From: Burkholderiaceae bacterium
GTDB taxonomy: Bacteria > Pseudomonadota > Gammaproteobacteria > Burkholderiales > Burkholderiaceae
Direction of reading: 5' to 3'
NCBI GenBank assembly: GCA_018261955.1
Contig: JAGTRK010000004.1
Coordinates: 124,001-188,000, forward strand
DNA: 64,000 nucleotides
Shown: positions 46,990-55,728 of the stretch, piece after piece
Layout: each line of letters starts with the position of its first letter
Numbering within the stretch: the stretch's first letter is position 1
The notes under the pieces: model-generated
The model's input: the letters and a program-made list of their open reading frames with translations, nothing else
The model's database searches: none
What the model was told of the DNA's origin: nothing
Translations under genes and position numbers: made by a program

Positions 46990-48633
46990 ATGCTCCAACG
47001 CCTGTCTCTTAGAAATTTTGTGATTGTCAAAGCCCTTGATTTGGACATTGAGGCAGGCTTCACCGTGCTCACAGGGGAAACGGGTGCGGGCAAATCGATA
47101 TTGTTGGATGCGATTGGCTTGCTACTCGGTGAACGTTCGGATGCCTTATTGGTGGGGCAAAACGGTGATAAAGCCGATATTTCAGGTGAGTTTTCGCTGT
47201 CCGATGAAGTGCAATCGTGGCTGTTGGCGCAGGATCTGGTCGGTGAAGATGAGACCTTGCTCATTCGTCGCACGATTGACAAGCAAGGCAAAAGCCGCGC
47301 GTTTATCAACGGCATCACGGTGACACTCGCGCAGTTGCGCGAATTGGCAGAACAACTCGTCCACATTCACGGACAGCACGCGCATCAATTGTTGCTCAAG
47401 CCTGCTGCGCAACGAGACCTTTTGGACCACCATGCGCAGTTGCACGAATTGCGCGAAACAACCCGTGTGGCATTTGCTGCGTGGCAACGCGTGCAGGCGG
47501 CGCGCGTCAAAGCCGAAACTGATATGGCACAAATTGGCGAGCGCATGGATGCTGTGCAGTGGCAGTTGGCTGGGTTGAACGAACTTGCGCCGCAGCCCAG
47601 TGAGTGGACAAATTTATCGCATGAACACAATCGATTGTCACACGCCACGACCTTGCTGCAAGGCACAGCGCAAGCGGCAGAAGCACTCACGCAGGGTGAC
47701 GAATCGCTCGCCGATGGTCTGCGCGCAAAGATTTCCAATCTATCGAACTTGGCACGTTTTGACGAACGTTTGAATGAGGCGGTTGAACTGCTCGACTCCG
47801 CGCTGATTAATATCCAAGAAGCAGGGCATACTCTGAATGGCTACGCCTCACGCGCCGATTTGGACGAAGGGCGTTGGGCGGAAATCGACTCGCGCGTCAG
47901 CCTGTGGCACGAGCAGGCGCGTAAATTGCGCGTGGAACCCGAAGAACTGCACGCACATTGGGTCAGTTTGCAAAACGAATGGGAACAATTGCAACACGGC
48001 ATGGACATAGATGCCTTGAAGGCTCAAGAAGCGCAGGCATTGAGCGCGTTTACCCAATCTGCGCAAGCATTGAGCAAAGCCCGTAAAGCCGCCGCGAAAA
48101 AATTGGCGAGCCAAGTCACTGCCAGTATGCAAACCCTCAACATGACGGGTGGGCAATTCGAGATTGCGATTACCGAGAGCGCGCCGTCGCAAAACGGTGT
48201 GGATGCGCTTGAGTTCAAAGTGGCAGGACATGCGGGCGTACCGCCACAAGCCTTGCACAAAGTCGCTTCGGGTGGCGAGTTGGCGCGCATCAGCCTTGCG
48301 TTGTCGGTCATTACCAGTGCCGCCAATCCCGTGCCAACATTGATATTTGATGAAGTGGATTCGGGTATCGGTGGCGCGGTGGCTGAAGTGGTCGGTAAAT
48401 TATTGGCAACAATCGGTCAAAACCGCCAAGTGCTGTGCGTCACCCATTTGGCGCAGGTTGCGGCGCAGGGCATCCATCATTGGCGTGTGAGCAAAGCCAC
48501 CGTCGATGGTGCGACCTATTCGACCATTGAAGTATTGGATAAGCCTGAGCGCGTCGATGAAATCGCGCGCATGCTCGGTGGAGTGACGATTACCGAGGCC
48601 ACGCGTGAGCATGCGCAGGAGATGTTGGGTTGA
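46990..48633 (+). CDS. recN: DNA repair protein RecN
   Basis: RecN is an SMC-like ATPase that acts early in double-strand-break repair. The 547-residue protein has Walker A at about residues 28-36 ('VLTGETGAGKSILLDAIGLLLG'), two long coiled-coil arms (about 150-380), and the C-terminal ABC signature 'VASGGELARISLAL' followed by Walker B 'PTLIFDEVDSGIGGAVAEVVG' and the His-switch region 'VLCVTHLAQVAAQGIHH'. It follows nadK after 45 nt on the same strand. A LexA box was not identified. Confidence 0.95.
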   Translation: MLQRLSLRNFVIVKALDLDIEAGFTVLTGETGAGKSILLDAIGLLLGERSDALLVGQNGDKADISGEFSLSDEVQSWLLAQDLVGEDETLLIRRTIDKQGKSRAFINGITVTLAQLRELAEQLVHIHGQHAHQLLLKPAAQRDLLDHHAQLHELRETTRVAFAAWQRVQAARVKAETDMAQIGERMDAVQWQLAGLNELAPQPSEWTNLSHEHNRLSHATTLLQGTAQAAEALTQGDESLADGLRAKISNLSNLARFDERLNEAVELLDSALINIQEAGHTLNGYASRADLDEGRWAEIDSRVSLWHEQARKLRVEPEELHAHWVSLQNEWEQLQHGMDIDALKAQEAQALSAFTQSAQALSKARKAAAKKLASQVTASMQTLNMTGGQFEIAITESAPSQNGVDALEFKVAGHAGVPPQALHKVASGGELARISLALSVITSAANPVPTLIFDEVDSGIGGAVAEVVGKLLATIGQNRQVLCVTHLAQVAAQGIHHWRVSKATVDGATYSTIEVLDKPERVDEIARMLGGVTITEATREHAQEMLG

Positions 48634-48670
48634 TATAAAACCACAGATTCATGCAAGGCATTGATTTTGA

Positions 48671-48699
48671 TTGCTTTTGTTTAAAAACTTGAGTATAAT
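48671..48699 (+). promoter_or_regulatory. rplU promoter
   Basis: TTGCTT (48671-48676), a 17-nt spacer and TATAAT (48694-48699) lie 55 nt before the rplU start. The position and consensus -10 fit a strong constitutive promoter for rplU-rpmA. Confidence 0.7.
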
Positions 48700-48706
48700 T
48701 TCGCTT

Positions 48707-48728
48707 CTTTGCGTAATGGTGCGCAAAG
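48707..48728 (+). promoter_or_regulatory. Hairpin in the rplU mRNA leader
   Basis: CTTTGCG (48707-48713) and CGCAAAG (48722-48728) form a 7-bp stem just after the predicted transcription start and before the ribosome site AAGGA. Some ribosomal-protein leaders act in feedback control; that role here is inferred. Confidence 0.4.
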
Positions 48729-48753
48729 GAAATGAATTTTTTAAGGATTTAAA

Positions 48754-49389
48754 ATGTACGCAGTCATAAAAACTGGTGGCAAACAGTACCGTGTTGTCGC
48801 TGGTCAAAAATTGAAAATAGAACAGATCGCTGCTGACATTGGACAACAAATTACCTTGGATGAAGTTTTGGCTGTGGGTTCTGGCGAAGGCTTGGTTGTG
48901 GGTACACCGTTGGTGTCTGGTGCGTCTGTTATCGCTGAAGTGTTATCACAAGGTCGTCACGACAAAGTTCGCATTTTCAAAATGCGCCGTCGTAAACACT
49001 ACCAAAAACGCCAAGGTCACCGCCAAAATTACACAGAAATCTTGATTTCTGATATCGCTCACGGCACTCAATCTGCCAAAGCCAGCGCAGCCGTTGCCGC
49101 GCCAGCGAAAAAAGCAGCCAAAACCAAAAAAACGGGTGACGATTTGACGATTATCGAAGGCATTGGTCCTAAGATTGCTGAATTATTTATCGCAGAAGGC
49201 ATCACGACATTTGCGCAATTGGCAGACACTTCAGTTGAACGCATGACTGAAATTTTGCACGCAGCAGGTTCACGCTTTGCAATGCACAAGCCAGATACTT
49301 GGGCGCAACAATCTGCTTTGGCACGTGATGGCAAAATGGACGAACTCAAAGCGTTGCAAGACGAGTTGAACGCGGGTAAGGCTGAGTAA
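48754..49389 (+). CDS. rplU: 50S ribosomal protein L21 with C-terminal helix-hairpin-helix extension
   Basis: Residues 1-103 are a complete L21 ([20 protein letters not shown], '[25 protein letters not shown]'), a large-subunit protein that binds 23S rRNA. Usual betaproteobacterial L21 stops there. Here a Lys/Ala-rich linker (about 104-128) leads into a helix-hairpin-helix-type domain (about 129-175; '[29 protein letters not shown]') and a helical tail to residue 211 ('[14 protein letters not shown]'). Similar long L21 proteins are known to me from Bacteroidetes, so gene transfer or shared ancestry are both open. No frame interruption is present. Confidence 0.93.
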   Translation: MYAVIKTGGKQYRVVAGQKLKIEQIAADIGQQITLDEVLAVGSGEGLVVGTPLVSGASVIAEVLSQGRHDKVRIFKMRRRKHYQKRQGHRQNYTEILISDIAHGTQSAKASAAVAAPAKKAAKTKKTGDDLTIIEGIGPKIAELFIAEGITTFAQLADTSVERMTEILHAAGSRFAMHKPDTWAQQSALARDGKMDELKALQDELNAGKAE

Positions 49390-49431
49390 TCATAGCCAAG
49401 TAAAATTGATTGAATTTCGAAAGGTGACATC

Positions 49432-49686
49432 ATGGCACATAAAAAAGGCGGCGGCTCTACGCGAAATGGTCGCGAATCAGAATCGAAACGATTGGGCGTG
49501 AAAATCTACGGTGGCGAACACATCGTCCCAGGCAACATCATCATTCGCCAACGCGGTACTGAATTCCACCCAGGCGAAGGCGTGGGCATGGGTAAGGACC
49601 ACACTTTGTTTGCTAAAGTCGAAGGTAAAGTACAATTTGCAGTCAAAGGCGCGCAAAAACGTCGTACTGTGAGCATCGTTTCTTAA
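49432..49686 (+). CDS. rpmA: 50S ribosomal protein L27
   Basis: L27 is a basic 84-residue large-subunit protein whose N-terminus reaches the peptidyl-transferase centre. The start [20 protein letters not shown] and '[23 protein letters not shown]' are standard. No cleavable N-terminal extension is present. It follows rplU by 42 nt with a good GAAAGGTG ribosome site. Two hairpin terminators follow. The usual next gene, obgE, lies elsewhere in this window (30.1-31.3 kb). Confidence 0.97.
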   Translation: MAHKKGGGSTRNGRESESKRLGVKIYGGEHIVPGNIIIRQRGTEFHPGEGVGMGKDHTLFAKVEGKVQFAVKGAQKRRTVSIVS

Positions 49687-49710
49687 TCATTACGACGCTG
49701 ATGTACTGAA

Positions 49711-49771
49711 AAACACCGCATCTTTTGCGGTGTTGAATCACTGATAAACCCCTGCATTTTGCGGGGGTTTA
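49711..49771 (+). terminator. Tandem terminators after rpmA
   Basis: AACACCGCA/TGCGGTGTT (49712-49720, 49726-49734) and AAACCCCTGC/GCGGGGGTTT (49746-49755, 49761-49770) form two stems 11 nt apart, each followed by T-rich sequence. They close the rplU-rpmA unit. The 226 nt that follow, to 49960, hold nothing I can identify. Confidence 0.75.
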
Positions 49772-49960
49772 GTATTTTCAGAAGGTTAGATAGAAATTAG
49801 GTCACAGACGATTGAGGTTGGCTATCGGAAAAAACTTCTGAGATTACATGGGTATGGCTCATTAAAGCCTCACTGCCCCATCGCTCTGTATGTATAGAGC
49901 GCATAAAAACGCGCGCTCTGCTATAAACTTGTAAAAGCAAACCCCTGCAAAAATATAGGG

Positions 49961-50197
49961 TCAGCGCTCTGAATCGGCAGAATTTGATTCAGATGATGTT
50001 GCGCACGACGCACATGCCGCACACAGGCACCATTGGTCATCCTCGATACCATGCAATACTTGCGCATCCATCGTCACCTGCGTGCACCAACAATCGTCTA
50101 TGCGTCCACCTTGAGCAACCACGCAACGGTTACCCTGCCCGCATTTCGGACACAACAGGCTCAAGTCTTCAATCACTGGCGCACGATATTCATTCAT
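49961..50197 (-). CDS. Cysteine-rich CWC family protein
   Basis: The 78-residue protein has the CWC-family cysteine pattern: 'LCPKCGQGNRCVVAQG', 'DDCWCTQV' and 'DDQWCLCAACASC', about nine cysteines, suggesting a structural zinc or cluster site. Function is unknown for this family. It lies just downstream of the rubredoxin gene on the same strand (9 nt), so the two form one small unit. The Ser-rich tail after the last Cys is unstructured. Confidence 0.85.
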   Translation of the reverse strand: MNEYRAPVIEDLSLLCPKCGQGNRCVVAQGGRIDDCWCTQVTMDAQVLHGIEDDQWCLCAACASCATSSESNSADSER

Positions 50198-50205
50198 GGT
50201 GGAGA

Positions 50206-50370
50206 TTAAAACACCACCATTTCAAAATCGCCTTTGCTCGCACCGCATTCAGGGCAAGCCCAGTCCGACGGCACGTCTTCCCAACGGGTTCCTGGGGCAA
50301 TGCCTTCTTCGGGCCAACCTTGTTCTTCATCGTAAATCAAACCACACACCACACACATCCAAGTTTTCAT
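50206..50370 (-). CDS. Rubredoxin
   Basis: A 54-residue frame ([20 protein letters not shown]...) codes for a rubredoxin with the two iron-binding CxxCG knuckles, '[18 protein letters not shown]' and '[18 protein letters not shown]'. It is a small mononuclear iron electron carrier. The TTG/TAA-type boundary is clear: stop at 50206-50208, ATG at 50368-50370. In other Burkholderiales rubredoxin also lies divergent from thiD, as here. Electron-transfer partner is unknown. Confidence 0.93.
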   Translation of the reverse strand: MKTWMCVVCGLIYDEEQGWPEEGIAPGTRWEDVPSDWACPECGASKGDFEMVVF

Positions 50371-50480
50371 TTTCGTCCTCAAAATAATCTATTGACGGAT
50401 ACCATATGCCCGAGTAGCGCGGTACAATATGGACACTGTAGGAAATACCTCTACGCCACTCTATTTTAGCAAGGTTTGCC

Positions 50481-51374
50481 ATGACATACCCCATCGTTTT
50501 GAGTTTTAATGCACACGACCCGACAGGTGGCGCAGGCATCGCCGCTGACGCTCTGACTTGTGCGAGTTTAGAAACCTGTGCGTTTACGGTTGCCACCGCG
50601 CTACTGGCGGGGGATTTTTCGCGCTTGGAATCGGTCGTACCTTTAGACGCAGATTGGATTGACGATCAAGCGCGCACCTTGCTTGAGGATTCGGTGGTCA
50701 ACTCGATTAAAATTGGTGTCCTGCCCGATATTCAAATTGTGCGCGTGATTGCCGAAATCATGGCAGATTACCCCGATGTACCCGTGATACTCGCGCCGTC
50801 GATTTTGGTTGCGGATGATGATGAATCCAATAGTTCAGAGGACATCATCGCTGCGACGCATGATTTATTATTGCCCAATGCCAATTTATTGATTGCACAA
50901 CGGCATTTATTGCGCCAACTCGCTGAGGTCAAACACGATTTTTCATCGATTGAACAAGAGCACCCACAATTACTCGCCAATGCGCACGCACAAGCCCTGC
51001 TCTCAACGGGTTGCGAATACATTTTCGCCACCGATGCCCGATCGCCCGACAGCCAAGTCGTACACCAACTGTTTTCATCCGATGGATTGCTGCGCACCGA
51101 CACCACACCACGCCTGAAAGACGCATTTTTGGGTGCGAACAGCACACTCTCGGCGGCGATTAGCGCACTGATTGCCCACGGGCAACCCACGCCGCAAGCC
51201 ATCGGTGAAGCACTTGAATACACGTGGCAAACCCTGCGCTTTGGCATCAGCATGGGCATGGGCAAAAAAATTCCTGACCGTTTTTACTGGACGCGCCAAA
51301 CCGAAAACGAATCCGAAGAAGCCGAGCAAACACCGAACAAACGCCCTGCGCCTTCATCCAATACCTTACAATAA
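50481..51374 (+). CDS. thiD: Hydroxymethylpyrimidine/phosphomethylpyrimidine kinase
   Basis: ThiD phosphorylates HMP and HMP-P in thiamine synthesis. The 297-residue ribokinase-fold protein has the substrate-binding start 'VLSFNAHDPTGGAGIAADALTCASL', 'SVVNSIKIGVLPDIQIV', and the ATP-site 'DAFLGANSTLSAAISALIAHG' in place of the typical GAGDTFSAA, so the usual Asp of the anion-hole motif reads Asn-Ser. That substitution makes the activity less certain. The C-terminal about 25 residues are a charged tail. It is divergent from rubredoxin and precedes hemL by 30 nt. Confidence 0.88.
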   Translation: MTYPIVLSFNAHDPTGGAGIAADALTCASLETCAFTVATALLAGDFSRLESVVPLDADWIDDQARTLLEDSVVNSIKIGVLPDIQIVRVIAEIMADYPDVPVILAPSILVADDDESNSSEDIIAATHDLLLPNANLLIAQRHLLRQLAEVKHDFSSIEQEHPQLLANAHAQALLSTGCEYIFATDARSPDSQVVHQLFSSDGLLRTDTTPRLKDAFLGANSTLSAAISALIAHGQPTPQAIGEALEYTWQTLRFGISMGMGKKIPDRFYWTRQTENESEEAEQTPNKRPAPSSNTLQ

Positions 51375-51404
51375 TTTTCAACCACATTTCGATAACACAT
51401 CATT

Positions 51405-52691
51405 ATGACCGACCAAAATCAATCCCTATTTGACCGCGCCCAAATCACCACCCCAGGCGGTGTGAATTCACCTGTGCGCGCATTCCGCTCCGTTGGCGGC
51501 ACACCGCGCTTTATCAAACACGCCAAAGGCGCGTATTTCTGGGATGAAAACGACACAAAATACATCGACTACATCGGTTCGTGGGGACCGATTATTGTCG
51601 GTCACGCACATCCACGCGTGGTCAAATCCGTACAAGAAGCCGCGACCAAAGGCTTGGGTTACGGTGCACCGACCCGTGCTGAAGTTGAAATCGCCGAAAA
51701 ACTCTGTGCCATGTTGCCCCAACTCGAACAGGTGCGTCTCGTCTCATCAGGCACTGAAGCCACCATGAGCGCGATTCGCCTTGCCCGTGGTTTTACGGGG
51801 CGAGATTTGCTCGTCAAATTTGAAGGTTGTTACCACGGGCACTCTGACAGTTTGTTGGTTAAAGCAGGTTCGGGCTTGCTCACCTTTGGCAACCCCTCAT
51901 CGGCAGGCGTGCCGCAAGCGGTGTCTAAAGATACTTTGGTTTTGCCGTACAACGATGTGGATGCACTGCAAACCCTGTTCAAAGAAAAAGGCGACCAACT
52001 CGCCTGCGTGATTCTGGAGCCGATTGCGGGCAATATGAACTTCGTGCGCGCATCGCAAGAATTCATGCACACCCTACGCGAACTCTGCACAAAGCACGGT
52101 ACTGTATTAATCATTGATGAGGTGATGACGGGCTTTCGTGTGGGACTGCACTGCGCACAAGGCGTGTATGGCGTTCAAGCCGACATCACCACGCTGGGCA
52201 AGGTCATCGGCGGTGGGATGCCTGTGGCGGCGTTTGGCGGACGACGCGACATCATGGCGCACATGGCTCCACTCGGTGGTGTGTATCAGGCAGGTACGCT
52301 GTCGGGCAATCCCGTCGCGGTCGCCGCAGGCATGACCACGTTGGAAATCATTTCTGAACCATTGTTTTATGAAAAATTGTATGAGCGCACGCGCCAACTG
52401 ATGAACGGATTGGAATACGCCGCCAAAGTCGCAGGCGTACCCTTCTCCACCGACTGCGAAGGCGGGATGTTTGGCTTGTTTTTTGCCGAAATCCCACCGA
52501 AATCGTTTGCCGACATGATGGCATCGCGCACAGATTTATTCCCAACCTTTTTCCACGCCATGCTCGATGAAGGCGTGTACCTCGCGCCCTCAGCGTTTGA
52601 AGCAGGGTTTGTGTCGGCGGCACACACCGAAGAAGACATGATGAAAACCGTGGTAGCGGCGGAAAGGGCTTTTGCGCAGTTGAAGGTTTGA
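51405..52691 (+). CDS. hemL: Glutamate-1-semialdehyde 2,1-aminomutase
   Basis: HemL forms 5-aminolevulinate, the first committed tetrapyrrole precursor of the C5 pathway. The 428-residue PLP enzyme has '[22 protein letters not shown]', '[16 protein letters not shown]', the Asp pair region '[12 protein letters not shown]', and the PLP lysine in '[17 protein letters not shown]'. It follows thiD on the same strand. Together with hemH in this window it shows the C5 route typical of proteobacteria outside the alpha class. Confidence 0.96.
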   Translation: MTDQNQSLFDRAQITTPGGVNSPVRAFRSVGGTPRFIKHAKGAYFWDENDTKYIDYIGSWGPIIVGHAHPRVVKSVQEAATKGLGYGAPTRAEVEIAEKLCAMLPQLEQVRLVSSGTEATMSAIRLARGFTGRDLLVKFEGCYHGHSDSLLVKAGSGLLTFGNPSSAGVPQAVSKDTLVLPYNDVDALQTLFKEKGDQLACVILEPIAGNMNFVRASQEFMHTLRELCTKHGTVLIIDEVMTGFRVGLHCAQGVYGVQADITTLGKVIGGGMPVAAFGGRRDIMAHMAPLGGVYQAGTLSGNPVAVAAGMTTLEIISEPLFYEKLYERTRQLMNGLEYAAKVAGVPFSTDCEGGMFGLFFAEIPPKSFADMMASRTDLFPTFFHAMLDEGVYLAPSAFEAGFVSAAHTEEDMMKTVVAAERAFAQLKV

Positions 52692-52753
52692 GTTTGAACC
52701 CGTGGCACGGGCAAGACAAAAGAATAAAATAGAATATTTTGCCCACCATTGGT

Positions 52754-52842
52754 TCGTCATTGCGAGCGCGCGTAGCAATCCATCGGCTAACGTTGTATTG
52801 ATTTGGCGTATTGTGGATTGCCGCGCTGCGCTCGCAATGACC
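52754..52842. repeat. Palindromic GTCATTGCGAGC-type element between hemL and the ABC gene
   Basis: CGTCATTGCGAGCGCGCG..GCAATCCATCGG on the left and GGATTGCCGCG..CGCTCGCAATGACC on the right are inverted halves of an about 90-bp element. It fills the 219-nt intergenic region, which otherwise holds no gene. Confidence 0.7.
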
Positions 52843-52910
52843 ATTCAAACACACCACCTCAATTCAGGGTAAAATCGCATCCTACCAAATAAACAATAAT
52901 ATTAAAGCAC

Positions 52911-54746
52911 ATGAACGCACTGTTTCACTGGTTCGAATCCCGTATCAATCCCTATCCCGACACCGACCCCACACCACCACAGGCGGGGCTGTTGCCATTT
53001 ATCCTATCCTGCACACAAGGTTTGCGCGGATGGATTTTTTTATTGATGTTTTTAACCGCAGGCATCGGCGCGTTTGAAGCCTATTTATTCCAAATGATGG
53101 GACAACTGGTTGATTGGCTGACGCATTTATCCCCTGCGCAATTGTGGGCGGAGAAACGCAGCGCAATTGTGCTGATGCTCGCGGCGGTTGCCATCAGTCC
53201 GCTGTGGGTGTTTTTTTCTTCGGCAGTGAAGTTTCAAACTTTGCAGGGGAATTTTCCCATGCGTCTGCGTTGGAATTTTCACCGTTTGATGCTCAATCAA
53301 AGTTTGGGCTTTTATCAGGATGAATTCGCGGGACGCGTCTCTGCAAAAGTCATGCAAACCGCGCTGGCAGTACGCGATACGGTACACATCTTCGCCGATA
53401 TGTTGGTGTATGTGTTGGTGTATTTCCTCACCATGGGGGCAATTCTAATCGGCTTTGATGGCTGGCTGGTGTTGCCATTTATTGCTTGGATGGCTCTATT
53501 CATCGGTGCAATGAAATTTTTTGTCCCGCGCCTGCGCACCACTGCCGAACGTCAAGCCGATGCACGCTCGCTGATGTCGGGGCGCGTCACCGATGCGTAC
53601 AGCAATATTGCCACGGTGAAATTATTCTCGCACGGGCGGCGTGAGTCGGACTACGCACGCTCTGCTATGCGTGAATTCATGGGTACGGTACACGCGCAGA
53701 TGCGTTTGGTCACACAGTTAGAAACCACCAATCATGCCATCAATATGCTGTTAATTGGTAGTACAGCAGCATTGGGGCTGTGGCTGTGGCAACAAGGTGA
53801 AATTGGCGTGGGCGCGCTTGCGGCAGCGACGGCGATGACTTTGCGTTTAAATGGTTTATCGCACTGGATTATGTGGGAAACCGCGCAATTGTTTGAAAAT
53901 ATCGGCACGGTACAAGATGGTATGAACACTTTATCCAAGCCCCACACGGTATTGGATGTGCCCAATGCGCCTGATTTAAACATCACTCAAGGCGAAATCA
54001 CATTTAACGATGTGGTGTTTCATTATACACCTGAGAAACCTTTGCTCGAACACCTCAATCTGACCATTCACGCAGGCGAAAAAATCGGCTTGGTCGGTCG
54101 CTCAGGTGCGGGCAAATCCACCATCGTTAATCTGCTGTTGCGTTTTTATGATTTAAACAGTGGGCAAATTTTGATTGATGGGCAAGACATCCGCGCGGTG
54201 ACACAAAACTCCCTGCGCGCAAAAATCGGCATGGTGACGCAAGACACTTCGCTACTGCACCGCTCGGTGCGTGAGAACATCACCTACGGTAAACCCGATG
54301 CCGATGAAGCGCAAATGATACAAGCCGCACAACGCGCCCAAGCGCATGAGTTCATCAGCACGCTCTCGGATGCGAAAGGGCGCACGGGCTACAATGCACA
54401 TGTCGGCGAGCGCGGGGTCAAACTCTCAGGTGGACAACGCCAGCGCATCGCGATTGCCCGCGTGATGCTTAAAGACGCGCCGATTTTGCTATTAGATGAA
54501 GCGACCAGCGCGTTGGATTCGGAAGTAGAAAGCGTGATTCAAGAGAGCCTGTACGAATTGATGCAAGGTAAAACCGTGATTGCCATCGCCCACCGCTTAT
54601 CAACCATTGCTGCAATGGATAGACTGATTGTATTGGATGAGGGACACATCATTGAGCAAGGCACACATGCCGAGTTATTGGATAAAAACGGTTTGTACGC
54701 GCGACTGTGGGCGCATCAAAGTGGTGGGTTTTTAGGCGAAGAATAA
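52911..54746 (+). CDS. ABC exporter, fused permease and ATP-binding protein
   Basis: The 611-residue half-transporter has an N-terminal permease domain (about residues 35-330, six hydrophobic segments) and a C-terminal nucleotide-binding domain: Walker A 'GLVGRSGAGKSTIVNLLLRF', Q-loop 'GMVTQDTSLLHRSVRENITYG', signature 'GVKLSGGQRQRIAIARVM', Walker B 'ILLLDEATSALDSEVES' and the H-loop 'IAIAHRLSTI'. It resembles MsbA/multidrug-type exporters; the substrate is unknown. It would function as a homodimer. A strong terminator follows. The N-terminal 30 residues precede TM1 and are cytoplasmic. Confidence 0.93.
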   Translation: MNALFHWFESRINPYPDTDPTPPQAGLLPFILSCTQGLRGWIFLLMFLTAGIGAFEAYLFQMMGQLVDWLTHLSPAQLWAEKRSAIVLMLAAVAISPLWVFFSSAVKFQTLQGNFPMRLRWNFHRLMLNQSLGFYQDEFAGRVSAKVMQTALAVRDTVHIFADMLVYVLVYFLTMGAILIGFDGWLVLPFIAWMALFIGAMKFFVPRLRTTAERQADARSLMSGRVTDAYSNIATVKLFSHGRRESDYARSAMREFMGTVHAQMRLVTQLETTNHAINMLLIGSTAALGLWLWQQGEIGVGALAAATAMTLRLNGLSHWIMWETAQLFENIGTVQDGMNTLSKPHTVLDVPNAPDLNITQGEITFNDVVFHYTPEKPLLEHLNLTIHAGEKIGLVGRSGAGKSTIVNLLLRFYDLNSGQILIDGQDIRAVTQNSLRAKIGMVTQDTSLLHRSVRENITYGKPDADEAQMIQAAQRAQAHEFISTLSDAKGRTGYNAHVGERGVKLSGGQRQRIAIARVMLKDAPILLLDEATSALDSEVESVIQESLYELMQGKTVIAIAHRLSTIAAMDRLIVLDEGHIIEQGTHAELLDKNGLYARLWAHQSGGFLGEE

Positions 54747-54786
54747 AAAAAACCAACGCATGGATTTATGCGTTGGTTGGATTTTT
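54747..54786. terminator. Bidirectional terminator between the ABC gene and the adhesin locus
   Basis: AACCAACGCA (54751-54760) pairs with TGCGTTGGTT (54769-54778). A-runs before and T-runs after the stem allow termination in both directions, between the plus-strand ABC exporter and the minus-strand OmpA-family gene. Confidence 0.85.
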
Positions 54787-54843
54787 AAAGAGGTTTGATT
54801 GCTCAAACACACACCACAAAAGCCATGCGTTTGAGCAAAACAC

Positions 54844-55647
54844 TTACTGTTTCACCGAACCATTGATCGAAATCTCGACACGACGATTTTGTTGCAAACA
54901 AGCAATCACCGAGACAGATTTAGGTCCACTACAAGTAACCAATGGATGTGTAGAGCCGACACCTGTTGCTGTAATCAATCGGGCAGGCACACCTTGGGAA
55001 ACTAAGTAGGCTTTGACTGTATTGGCACGCGCTTGAGACAACATCAAGTTTGAAGCAGCAGAGCCGATGCGGTCAGTATGACCCGTCACGGTAATTGATT
55101 CCAAATTATAACCTTCACGAATTTGTTGGCTCAAACGTTCCAACTTCATGCGCCCCTCTGGTAGCAAATTATTTAAGGATGATTTACCAAAAGTAAACAA
55201 ACCATCCGCACCCAACGAAATCGTATGCATTGGCTGTTTTTGTGCAGGGTTCACAAATTGAGCGCACTCATTGCTATTCCAATAAGTACCTTTGGTTTTA
55301 TTGTGCTCATCAAAATGCACTTGATATTGGCAGGTCAAATACGTGCCATCAGGCTTTTTAAAGTTAAAAATATAGTCCCATTGTTTCGGACCAAACAAGC
55401 CTTCAGAGAAGTGCGGGTATTGGATAATTGAGCGCACTTGATTTTTGGTCAAGCCCAAACCCATGCTGCGCACATGCATCGGATCCATAATTGCACCCGA
55501 TTTTAACCACGCACGATCCATATCTGGAAACACCACATCTTGGGTATCCGAACTGTCAAACGAAATCGCCTGCGCCGAGACCTGCATCGAGCAAGTTACC
55601 CCCACCAATGCAAGTACCATACCCCACTTTGAGTATACATTCATCAT
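54844..55647 (-). CDS. TpgA-like protein: BamE (SmpA/OmlA)-like domain fused to OmpA C-terminal domain
   Basis: The 267-residue exported protein has a signal peptide (cleavage after VSA near residue 25), a BamE/SmpA-like domain (about 60-140; 'GLTKNQVRSIIQYPHFSEGLFGPKQWDYIFNFKKPDG'), and an OmpA peptidoglycan-binding domain ('ITVTGHTDRIGSAASNLMLSQARANTVKAYL', 'RRVEISI'). This architecture is that of TpgA, described in Acinetobacter as the anchoring and surface-display partner of a trimeric autotransporter. Here it lies 81 nt downstream of a YadA-like gene on the same strand, exactly the expected arrangement. The cysteines in the OmpA part ('TCSGPK', 'IACLQQ') may form a disulfide. Confidence 0.88.
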   Translation of the reverse strand: MMNVYSKWGMVLALVGVTCSMQVSAQAISFDSSDTQDVVFPDMDRAWLKSGAIMDPMHVRSMGLGLTKNQVRSIIQYPHFSEGLFGPKQWDYIFNFKKPDGTYLTCQYQVHFDEHNKTKGTYWNSNECAQFVNPAQKQPMHTISLGADGLFTFGKSSLNNLLPEGRMKLERLSQQIREGYNLESITVTGHTDRIGSAASNLMLSQARANTVKAYLVSQGVPARLITATGVGSTHPLVTCSGPKSVSVIACLQQNRRVEISINGSVKQ

Positions 55648-55728
55648 TAATCCTTTAATTCAAAATACGTTCATGTGTCGCACACGACCCGTGAACACAG
55701 GTCGTGTGCATCCATTGCATTGGTTGTA

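Noticed and set aside
52929-52942. GGTTCGAATCC, a tRNA T-loop-like sequence
   Set aside because: It lies in the ABC exporter coding sequence; no anticodon stem or acceptor stem can be drawn around it.
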